From assembly GCA_030562195.1 (NCBI GenBank), contig CM060199.1, positions 18,186,338-18,250,337 on the forward strand: DNA of 64,000 nucleotides, read 5' to 3'. The notes under the pieces are model-generated. The model was not told the origin of the DNA, searched no databases, and worked only from the letters and a program-made list of their open reading frames with translations. Position numbers and translations under genes: made by a program. This DNA comes from Nipponacmea schrenckii. Lineage: Eukaryota; Mollusca; Gastropoda; Lottiidae. Numbering within the stretch: the first letter of the stretch is position 1; the number at the start of each line of letters is the position of its first letter. Of this stretch, positions 48,301 to 56,527 are shown piece by piece.

Positions 48301-48642
48301 TGTATTATGTTTTTGTTTGGGGTTGGCTTTATTAGACGGTAACTAGCTGATTTTAGTCAGTTCATTCGAGGATACCGAAGAGCTCAGTTGTCGTCTGGTA
48401 TTGCCAACCACAGCTTACCTATATGTTAAAGTAATAAACCACCTTCAAAACATCGGAAGTACTTGAAGTCATTTCTATAAAGGAACAACACAACGTGACG
48501 AAGTCCTACACTCTTCAGTGTAATCAATATGCGTAATATGACGTCTGCATCAATTTTTTTCAGGTTTGCAGTATTTCCCACTCTAAAAGAGGGTGCCCGT
48601 GTTCGTGAAGTAGCTAGACAAACAGTTGAAGCTTTGGGGTAA
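36373..48642 (+). CDS. 2'-5'-oligoadenylate synthetase-like protein 3 (OAS-3), five-exon form
   Basis: Exons 36373-36540, 38703-38982, 39218-39372, 40117-40307 and 48564-48642 give 290 residues. One codon is lost in exon 3 and one gained in exon 4 relative to OAS-1/2, so the length is unchanged. The GS motif is SGSQGKG, the D-x-D reads ADVDLVIF, and the third Asp is in EVDVLPAID; the LIRLVKYW helix is kept. It is the most diverged paralogue: the N-terminus has Cys-Asp-Gly-Asp for His-Val-Gly-Glu. Intron 4 is 8.3 kb because a provirus lies in it. The first four exons sit before the provirus and the last after it, so a full product needs splicing across the whole element. Confidence 0.9.
37258..37985 (+). 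mobile_element. Tandem-cored element B in OAS-3 intron 1
   Basis: The head TACGCCCAC lies at 37258-37266 and the tail GTGGGCGTA at 37952-37960, followed by a small hairpin TTGCTAGGCAA. Between them lie irregular ~130-160 base units with GAGTTATTGCACTTGAC, AAACGCGTCAAAATTG and CAGTTTTCATC. The ends match elements A and C, but the core sequence is different. No microsatellite is present. Confidence 0.75.
39380..40116 (+). other. OAS-3 intron 3, nothing recognised
   Basis: The intron sequence shows no repeat boundary or coding signal I can support. The exon-4 acceptor is TTTAATCTAG at 40107-40116. Confidence 0.5.
40508..41105 (+). repeat. 5' LTR
   Basis: Begins TGTAAGAAAATAGCC and ends CCTACA. 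A TATATA-type stretch near 40888 and AATAAA at 41028-41033 could serve as promoter and polyadenylation signals. In a sense intron these could start or end host transcripts. Confidence 0.92.
41235..42070 (+). pseudogene. Provirus gag with two zinc knuckles, frameshifted
   Basis: The ATG at 41235 opens a frame to 41729 whose product has a Gypsy-type capsid region (FEGDPTKFRDWIKSIEKYA ... VRQNQNENVQCFGERL). A stop at 41727 and a frame change near 41890 break it. The frame ending at 42070 carries two intact CCHC knuckles, CHKCHKLGHLSRDC and CWNCGGLGHISRNC. Capsid and nucleocapsid roles are known for the family. Confidence 0.88.
42144..43506 (+). pseudogene. Provirus protease and reverse transcriptase, broken
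   Basis: The protease signature LVDTGAEVSL lies near 42214-42243. RT N-terminal motifs follow (RPYRTQLTKRE, SPYSFPVVIVDKKDG, RFCVDYRALN), up to a frame shift near 43205. The first catalytic Asp (TLDL) lies in another frame with a stop directly after it. The frame to 43506 has FGISNSPGIFQQLM and YLDDNLIFS, so the two Asps of the catalytic loop remain. Confidence 0.9.
43506..44084 (+). pseudogene. Provirus RT connection and RNase H
   Basis: The segment has the RT thumb/connection (VRSFIGAMSYYRRIIPNMS) and RNase H. The first RNase H motif reads YTNASE where TDAS is usual, so a catalytic Asp is Asn. The later KEAYAI Glu and RTDHIPL Asp are kept. The frame is lost at 44084, where YKLSTYLARQTQ replaces the usual end. 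Confidence 0.88.
44090..45166 (+). pseudogene. Provirus integrase, mostly intact frame
   Basis: This 358-residue frame is the least damaged. The zinc region is HDFNSHPGI ... CVTCQ. The core has LSLDLSGPYPT (first Asp), VTDNGTEN (second Asp) and SNARVERNHR (Glu), so the DDE triad is complete. It ends at SRDPILPLDNIL, short of a C-terminal GPY/F-like domain. A degraded continuation seems to lie at 45168-45330. Confidence 0.92.
45240..47258 (+). pseudogene. Provirus envelope gene, F-protein-like, frameshifted
   Basis: A hydrophobic signal-like stretch (45340-45400) starts the third gene of the element. At 45709-45720 a basic RHKR cleavage-type site is followed by ALLPFVGDVL, and a helical, coiled-coil-like region continues to 46050. 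This matches the arrangement of errantivirus and baculovirus F-type fusion proteins. 46050-46949 is the central ectodomain with many Cys. A hydrophobic membrane segment lies at about 46964-47030, then a short basic tail ends at 47258. Frame changes near 45600, 46050 and 46950 mean no intact protein is encoded. Confidence 0.8.
47260..47780 (+). repeat. Imperfect short repeats before the 3' LTR
   Basis: ATATGGTGGATATCCGATCA and variants recur between about 47400 and 47680 with irregular spacing. They lie in the non-coding stretch between env and the 3' LTR. Confidence 0.65.
47917..48510 (+). repeat. 3' LTR
   Basis: Begins TATAAGAAAATAG (the first dinucleotide pair TG has become TA) and ends CCTACA, matching 40508-41105. 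A purine-rich tract, ACAGGGGCGAG, precedes it at about 47906-47916. Confidence 0.92.
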
Positions 48643-48929
48643 GATTTGAATTTATCTCAAAGACAATATGTAATCCTAGTCAAAATTCCGTGGTTTTTCT
48701 GAGCTGTACCTCAGTGGTGATTCTGGGAAACATGAGGTGAGGAGTGGGCGAACAAAATTATTCACGTGATCACAGGCTATTCTTTCCCTATTGTAAAAAC
48801 AAAAAATGAATGAAACACCACGTCTGCAAATACTGCTACTGTATTCATCTAACTAATAACAAGTTCGAAAGGATAAAATAAGTGCTTTTTATTCATTTCA
48901 AGTATTATTGCTGATATTTTCTTTTGCAG

Positions 48930-48996
48930 TAGTATGCCTGACAAACGAAAGAAAACAAGGAAAATAAAGAAAGACAACAATAGACAGTTTGCATAA
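48930..48996 (+). CDS. Optional OAS-3 exon 6: Lys/Arg-rich C-terminal tail
   Basis: OAS-3 exon 5 ends GCTTTGGGGTAAGA. Read through, it stops at once (TAA 48640-48642). But GTAAGA at 48639 is a good splice donor, and the acceptor TTTTCTTTTGCAG lies at 48917-48929. Joining 48638 to 48930 keeps frame and adds 22 codons, with the core DKRKKTRKIKKDNNR, then a stop at 48994-48996. The product would have 311 residues. OAS-1 and OAS-2 have GGATAA there and cannot use this donor. The tail could bind RNA or act as a nuclear signal; that is inference. Confidence 0.6.
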
Positions 48997-49284
48997 GCGT
49001 GATCTTATACAATCACATCTACATTGCAACCAATATTACGAGATACACAGAGAGACCGAACGTACAATTAATATTAAATGGTGGTGGTTTCTTTACTCCA
49101 GACCTTTGTACATAGTCTAGACCTTTTTTAACGATCATTTTGCTTGAATATTTATCACTTGTTCCGTTTACCTCTCTTTATATTATGCATTTAATCTCTA
49201 AATGAATAATAATAATATTCGGTGTTCTTATTTGCAAACAAACCCAAGAAAGTAACAAATATGTTCTCAACTTTGTCTACGAAG

Positions 49285-52121
49285 GTTTTGGAGTCAGACT
49301 TTTGTCGAAAACCAAAATATCAGCGATTTTCAATTTGAAAACTCGAGTAGAACTTCAAAGTAGTTTTTCTCGAAAGTAAAAAAAAATCGAAAATCGTTTT
49401 CTGCCTTACGTAAAAATCGATTATCTTACGTTTGGTACAAAAATTATATCGATAGGATCAAAATTGGTAGAAATGGATTATCTTTCATTTTATAAAAAAA
49501 AATTGTCGATACGATCAAAACTCGCCGAGTTATGGTCATTTTAGGGTGGGGGTGGGGGGTCGGCCACCAGCCTATATAGTCCTTTAGTGGTTTGTTGCAG
49601 CTTACCAAAAATTGGAATTGCGGAAACTCGGAAACTACTGGGGCTGTAAAATTGAAATTTGAAATGCAGGTAGCCAACTATCTGAAGTTATTCCCTGCAA
49701 AATGTCAGCTCCATACCTTGAAAACTCTGGCAGTTACAGCGCTTTTGGTGTGCAGCTTTTTCGCAAACCAAAATGCCAGCGATTCTCAACTTGCAATTCA
49801 GGTAGAATTTCAAAACCGTTTTTCTCAAAAAAGTGAAAAAAAGTCGAAAAATAAGTTTCTGCCTGAAAAAGACGTAGAAATGGATTATCTTTCATTTTAT
49901 AAAAAAATTTTGTCGATACGATCAAAACTCGCCGAGTTATGGTCATTTTAGGGTGGGGGTGGGGGGTCGGCCACCAGCCTATATAGTGGTTTGTTGCAGC
50001 TTACCAAATCTTGGAACTGCGGAAACTCGGAAACTACTGGGGCTGTAAAGTTGAAATTTGAAATGCAGGTAGCCAACTATCTGAAGTTATTCCCTGCAAA
50101 ATTTCAGGTCCATACCTTGAAAACTCTGGCAGTTACAGCGCTTTTGGTGTGCAGCTTTTTCCCAAACCAAAATACCAGCGATTTTCAACTTGAAATTCGG
50201 GTAGAACTTCAAAACCGTTTTTCTCAAAAAAGTGAAAAAAAGTCGAAAATAAGTTTCTGCCTGAAAAAGACGTAGAAATGGATTATCTTTCATTTTATAA
50301 AAAAATTTTGTCGATACGATCAAAACTCGCCGAGTTATGGTCATTTTGGGGTGGGGGTGGGGGGTCGGCCACCAGCCTATATAGTCCTATAGTGGTTTGT
50401 TGCAGCTTACCAAATCTTGGAACTGCGGAAACTCGGAAACTACTGGGGCTGTAAAGTTGAAATTTGAAATGCAGGTAGCCAACTATCTGAAGTTATTCCC
50501 TGCAAAATTTCAGGTCCATACCTTGAAAACTCTGGCAGTTACAGCGCTTTTGGTGTGCAGCTTTTTCCCAAACCAAAATACCAGCGATTTTCAACTTGAA
50601 ATTCGGGTAGAACTTCAAAACCGTTTTTCTCAAAAAAGTGAAAAAAAGTCGAAAATAAGTTTCTGCCTGAAAAAGACGTAGAAATGGATTATCTTTCATT
50701 TTATAAAAAAATTTTGTCGATACGATCAAAACTCGCCGAGTTATGGTCATTTTGGGGTGGGGGTGGGGGGTCGGCCACCAGCCTATATAGTCCTATAGTG
50801 GTTTGTTGCAGCTTACCAAATCTTGGAACTGCGGAAACTCGGAAACTACTGGGGCTGTAAAGTTGAAATTTGAAATGCAGGTAGCCAACTATCTGAAGTT
50901 ATTCCCTGCAAAATTTCAGGTCCATACCTTGAAAACTCTGGCAGTTACAGCGCTTTTGGTGTGCAGCTTTTTCCCAAACCAAAATACCAGCGATTTTCAA
51001 CTTGAAATTCGGGTAGAACTTCAAAACCGTTTTTCTCAAAAAAGTGAAAAAAAGTCGAAAATAAGTTTCTGCCTGAAAAAGACGTAGAAATGGATTATCT
51101 TTCATTTTATAAAAAAAAATTTTTTCGATACGATCAAAACTCGCCGAGTTATGGTCATTTTGGGGTGGGGGTGGGGGGTCGGCCACCAGCCTATATAGTC
51201 CTATAGTGGTTTGTTGCAGCTTACCAAATCTTGGAACTGCGGAAACTCGGAAACTACTGGGGCTGTAAAGTTGAAATTTGAAATGCAGGTAGCCAACTAT
51301 CTGAAGTTATTCCCTGCAAAATTTCAGGTCCATACCTTGAAAACTCTGGCAGTTACAGCGCTTTTGGTGTGCAGCTTTTTCCCAAACCAAAATACCAGCG
51401 ATTTTCAACTTGAAATTCGGGTAGAACTTCAAAACCGTTTTTCTCAAAAAAGTGAAAAAAAGTCGAAAATAAGTTTCTGCCTGAAAAAGACGTAGAAATG
51501 GATTATCTTTCATTTTATAAAAAAATTTTGTCGATACGATCAAAACTCGCCGAGTTATGGTCATTTTGGGGTGGGGGTGGGGGGGCGGCCACCCGCCTAT
51601 ATAGTCCTATAGTGGTTTGTTGCAGCAAACTGCGGAAACTCGGAAACTACTGGGGCTGTAAAGTTGAAATTTGAAATGCAGGTAGCCAACTATCTGAAGT
51701 TATTCCCTGCAAAATTTCAGGTCCATACCTTGAAAACTCTGGCAGTTACAGCGCTTTTGGTGTGCAGCTTTTTCCCAAACCAAAATACCAGCGATTTTCA
51801 ACTTGAAATTCGGGTAGAACTTCAAAACCGTTTTTCTCAAAAAAGTGAAAAAAAGTCGAAAATAAGTTTCTGCCTGAAAAAGACGTAGAAATGGATTATC
51901 TTTCATTTTATAAAAAAATTTTGTCGATACGATCAAAACTCGCCGAGTTATGGTCATTTTGGGGTGGGGGTGGGGGGTCGGCCACCAGCCTATATAGTCC
52001 TATAGTGGTTTGTTGCAGCTTACCAAATCTTGGAACTGCGGAAACTCGGAAACTACTGGGGCTGTAAAGTTGAAATTTGAAATGCAGGTAGCCAACTATC
52101 TGAAGTTATTCCCTGCAAAAT
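49285..52121. repeat. Satellite array, ~406-bp unit
   Basis: Unit starts (GTGGTTTGTTGCAG) fall at 49587, 49986, 50392, 50798, 51206, 51612 and 52005, spacings of 399, 406, 406, 408, 406 and 393. The last unit is cut at 52121 by a T-run. A diverged partial unit precedes from about 49285. Units 2-6 look almost identical. Each has a G-run block GGGGTGGGGGTGGGGGG. The frames of 74-95 codons on both strands repeat with the units and are not genes. Confidence 0.97.
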
Positions 52122-53720
52122 CTTTTTTTTTTTTTTTTTTTTTTGGGTCAGAACATGGATAATTTTCCATTGCCTTTGTATGGAAATACGTCACGCGGCC
52201 CCATCAGCTGATTAAATTTTACACCGACTTCTTCAGCGCCCAGTATAATGGATATTAAATGCACTTTTTATTGACTGGGTTATATCTTTAAAAATCAAAC
52301 TATGCATCACATTGTTGAGTTGACATGTTGTTAGCTTGTTTGTTTGTATGTTGAAAGTTTTTTGATTCCGTATTCAAAATGAGTGTGTTTATAGGAGGCT
52401 TTCATCGTTTGCTTTAGCACTCAAACTTTTTCTCTTTGTATAATTTTTTTTAATGACGGTACCAAGAATTTGACACTATACAGCTCGATTAAACAATTAT
52501 ATTAAATCGTAGGTAAAAGGAGATGGGCATCTTTAAATTAAACTGAACTCTTGTGGAGCGAGAGTTATTACAATTTAAAACATTGTTCGTTAACTAACAA
52601 CGTAAATCAGGCCCCCTCTAAAATATTAACTTGACATTATCGTCGACTTGACATCTGAAAATATTTAGCGTCTTTAAAACATCAATAAAGTGTAAAGTAC
52701 AATAAACATCGTTTAACAAGACACATTTCAGAGTCAGCTCAGTCTAGATTAGGTGACATGTTTTAGAATTACTAAGGTAAGAAATATTCTATTAAGACAC
52801 ATCAAAATCTTGCAACTCTGGCAAAATTATTTTACAAGAATACATTTTTATCTGCATCTTGATGGTTACCGACTTAGTTTTTCGGATATTTATTTATATT
52901 ATATTATTATTATAGGTATATTTACTAATGAATAGAGCTCTTATTTAACCAAGTTTAAATTTTTCAAATTTTATATTTATGTTCATTCTAAGAACTATTA
53001 TCCCCTTAATAGGTGTCCAAAAACTAATTCAAAAGACCTAAAATTTGAACTTCCTCTATCATTATAAAATCTAGTATTAATGTCCCCATTGCTGTATGCA
53101 TTGCCTGCACCCAAATTATGCTTTAATTGTCAATCTTTTTTAACTTACTTTTAATCATTATTAAAACTACTAGTATCTGACTTTCTCTTATTTTATACAA
53201 TTTTAATAAATGCAGTGTGTGATGCTGTTAAACAAATATTAAAACAATGGACCCTCTTACAATTAGGGAAAGTACACTTTCCTGCCTTATAATTATTACA
53301 CCTTGAATAAATTTTAAAGAACTTTCAAACTAATCTAAAAGATTAGTCCTTTACAGATCCCTTACTGGACTGTTTACTACCACCCCATTAAAATCATGTG
53401 AGACACAATTTATTATACAAACAAATATACATAATGCATAAATCAATAATGCGATACAGAGACACATAGCAGAAGTGTGAGAAGTTGAATGACATACATC
53501 CCAGCAATTTACTTTAGCCCCAGCAATTATTCTCCTTAATGAACCTTGGTCACCTGCGACTTAGAATGAATATAAAATTTTAGTTCTCAAGAATGGTCAA
53601 TATGAGTATTTACAATCCATGGTATTATTTTACCTTTGATGTCGACGACGATTATTTCATATATTAACCTGTGGACGAATCTAGTAAAAAAGAAAAATAC
53701 TTTTCCTTGGATTGTAAGTT
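52122..53720. other. No gene recognised
   Basis: Begins with a run of 20-plus T where the satellite stops, perhaps a retroposed poly-A end on the minus strand. The rest is AT-rich without a supported frame. Confidence 0.4.
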
Positions 53721-53823
53721 AGATATAGACCTCAAACCCCTCGGTTAATATTCGAAAATAAAATGTCTCGGGCAAGCCCTCGACATTTTTTTTCGAATAT
53801 TAACCTCGTATCGGTCTATATCT
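53721..53823. repeat. Inverted repeat around AATATTCGAA
   Basis: AGATATAGACC ... CTCGGTTAATATTCGAAAA is inverted as TTTTCGAATATTAACCTCG ... GGTCTATATCT, arms of about 40 bases with mismatches and a loop with a smaller palindrome (CTCGGGCAAGCCCTCG). A small foldback element is likely. Confidence 0.75.
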
Positions 53824-53829
53824 TATACA

Positions 53830-54980
53830 TATTCATCATTGAACTTACCTGGTGTCATAAAGAAACAGAATCCCTTACAATCCGGAAATCTCACAACGCT
53901 AAGTCATCTTTGAAAAACGCTTACTCCATTTATTGAGCGTTTTGCAATAATCAAATGCATCTTTATGGATAATTACTTAGTTTTTTCGATATTTATTTCT
54001 TTTTTGTTATTTATGGCATTTAATCATTTAACTTCACCAAGTATTATGTCAGAGAATAAGTATAATCTTTTATGTTAGTCCTTCAGACCCACATCACTGA
54101 TAGAATCACTGATAGGCGCTTTTCGTGAACAAATAACGATAATTTTGCTTGGGTCTCACTATAGCTTTGTTTAGACCTAGATAGGCCCTCGACTAACTGT
54201 ATTGCCATTATCTTTTGTTTATTTCTGACCTAATACTATAATAGTGCTTATAATCAAACATAGTATACTTCAAATGTAGGTACCTATAATTTCATGTATT
54301 GTTTTCAAACAATTTCCTATACATTTAGTTTTTGTTATATTTTAATATAGATAATCTCATATTCGCTTTCAATATAAAAGACTAGTCAGGCCTAGAGTAC
54401 CCTGTACTGTACCAGATACCTTCGTCTTGAGTTTTCCTCGCCTGTTTCAATAGACCTACTGACCACGTAACCGATCCGGGGTCGAAGACGAGCTTTCCTT
54501 CTACAATATCTCCAACAGGCTCGTTTGTTGGGTTGAATTCGAATGGACAAAAAAAAAAAAATACGACAGCAATTGAAACTTTCAACGGATTTATTTGTTG
54601 AAACAATTTTGGTGATGTGCAATAAAATGAAAGATTACTTTAATTAAACTTTTGAAGGCTAAGATTTTTTTCTGATAACAATAAAATTGTGAACACTATT
54701 TAAGACTTACTTTTTACTGGACTTTTTTACTAGGGAGAACGCATCTACATGTAATAGGGTACAAAATAATATACACAAAAATCATAGTTACACTATGTAA
54801 AAGCCTAAACAAGATAGCTTATTCAGTAAAACAACGCCGACATGTCGACAGGTAAATAACAAATCACGGTAGCTTACAACAACTATGAATATATGCACGT
54901 GCTTTTCATTATACGGATTATTATAAATAATATTGAAGACTGCTTTCAGGTCACATACACACGGTGCCATTTTATTAATG
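53830..54980. other. No gene recognised
   Basis: AT-rich. The minus-strand frames at 54382-54622 overlap in two registers across an A-run and show no known domain. Confidence 0.4.
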
Positions 54981-54984
54981 TCAC

Positions 54985-55070
54985 ATGATAATGTGGTCGT
55001 ATATTGTCGTCACCTTTGTCCGTCCGTCGGTCCGTTCGAATGTCATTGACATTCATATTCTTTCACAAAT
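54985..55070 (+). repeat. Head fragment of a tandem-cored element
   Basis: GTCGTATATTGTCGTCACC followed by GTCCGTCCGTCGGTCCG matches the head and microsatellite of element C at 57301-57390, but there is no tandem core or tail. Confidence 0.65.
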
Positions 55071-55074
55071 TCAT

Positions 55075-55395
55075 TTAAGATGAAATGGAGTTGTACATCC
55101 TAATCTTCTGCACCTTAAATAAAGACTGGTAGCGACATGCAGTGTGCAGTAATGTAAATTTTGCAAACTATCGAGGGACCTCTAATGAGCAAAGCCTGTA
55201 GCGCCCGGGGCCTATCGACTAAACGCTCTATGTATTTCATGTCATTCCTTCAGACCTGTAAGGGGAAGGTGGGCTAAAAAATTCAAAGGTTAATCTTGAC
55301 CATTGCTGAAATTGAACTCTAGACCCATAGGAGGCTTGCGAGCAAGCCTTTAGCTCAATGAACCACATATTCCTATAGGCGCACTTTTCATATAA
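55075..55395 (-). mobile_element. Degenerate SINE-B copy, minus strand
   Basis: The left end (ATGAAATGGAGTTGTACATCC ... TCTTCTGCACC) is the reverse complement of the SINE-B tail. The right end gives a tRNA-like head on the minus strand (TGGTTCATTGAGCTAAAGGC and GAGTTCAATTTC). Many mutations are present. Confidence 0.65.
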
Positions 55396-55439
55396 ACTGT
55401 CAATGGGATAAGCACATAAATGAGATTGTAACAAATATC

Positions 55440-56490
55440 TGAAAGGCTGTTAATTGTCTTAGAACTGTGAAATACCGTCTTAATAGCCATAGGAAATCAT
55501 TGCAGACTTGTATATTTTATCTTACCTTTCTTCGATTATTGTGATGTTCATATGGGATGGGTGAAACAAAACTAAAAGACTTGTTAGAAAACCTCCAATT
55601 AGGCGCACTCGAGACTATATGAGGTGCTTTTAGGGGTAGCCTACCAGTCACAGATTATTATACTACGAAACAGGTGTAGTAACGTTCAAAAAAGACGACA
55701 TCGCAATAAATTAATCATGATGTATTAAATTTATCACAATGTAACTTCAAATAACCTTTCTTACCTGATACAAATAAATGATAAACCATACAATTTGATA
55801 AATACCAACAATCTAATACAATAAAACTGTAGGACTGAACTATTTTATGGATCTTTCATAATAAAATAACCTATCTGATAAATTAAAAATTCTACCTTCC
55901 ATAAATTCCTTTAAAGCAGCTCTCAAATCAATTAACATCCTAGTACCCACATCCTATTTTTTGGCTCTCGAAAAAATCAAATTCTGCATGCTCGCCTTCG
56001 TCTTTTTTTAGCGACCTTAATGGACACAAATTCCTACATGTTTCGGACAATCCTACCTGCTCTTGTGGTCACATATTCGAAAAATCCTAAGCATTTTTTT
56101 ACCTACATTGCTCGATAAATTCAGATGCACGTAAAACCACTCTCTTTTCTACCTAAAACCTACCGATCTATCAATAAATTTACTTCTTTGAGTTGACCAC
56201 AGGTCAAGCATCATCTTAAATCATGTTCGAGCAAGTCCATAATTTCATTCAAATCAGCAAAATGTCCTGTACAACTTAAACATTCACCCAATTTCACCAG
56301 CACAGAGGTGTAGATAACTTTATAAATATGTTTATTTGTCAAAACGCAAATTTAACTACTTTAATCCAGTATCGTTTGTATTTATTATGTACATATTGTT
56401 AAGGGATAGGGGTTTTATAGGCGAGAGTCTGTTCCCCAATCCGTCCATTTCATTATTATATGAATAAAAAAATTGTTTACAAAAAATGCC
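55440..56490 (+). mobile_element. I/Nimb-like LINE 3' fragment
   Basis: Broken frames give an RT C-terminal region: YRLNSHRKSLQT, LPFFDYCDV, LLENLQLGALETI, then HARLRLFFSDLNGHKF and a CSCGH Cys motif near 56060-56080. The end, CTGTTCCCCAATCCGTCC then AATAAAAAAATTGTTTAC and A-rich sequence, matches the minus-strand end at 26690-26795. Stops and shifts are frequent, so it is dead. Confidence 0.75.
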
Positions 56491-56527
56491 CTTGTATATC
56501 CAAATCACATGTAAATGGACTCTTATC

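Larger units (their letters stand above)
40508..48510 (+). mobile_element. Env-bearing Gypsy-type endogenous retroelement in OAS-3 intron 4
   Basis: An 8.0-kb element bounded by two LTRs (598 and 594 bases) and a 4-bp target duplication CTCT at 40504-40507 and 48511-48514. Gag, protease, RT, RNase H, integrase and an envelope gene follow in that order on the plus strand, the same strand as OAS-3. A candidate primer-binding site (TGGTGCC) lies at 41116-41122, eleven bases after the 5' LTR. The LTRs differ by only a few per cent by eye, so the insertion is fairly recent, yet nearly every gene is frameshifted. Each LTR carries AATAAA (41028, 48433). Confidence 0.95.

Noticed and set aside
49592..51957. 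Repeated 74-119-codon open frames on both strands
   Set aside because: They recur once per 406-bp satellite unit on both strands and have no domain; a by-product of the array.
49285..52121. CRISPR-like array
   Set aside because: Units are about 406 bp with no unique spacers, and the DNA is eukaryotic.
54382..54622. Minus-strand exon-like frame
   Set aside because: Two overlapping registers separated by an A-run, no domain, no supporting splice partners.
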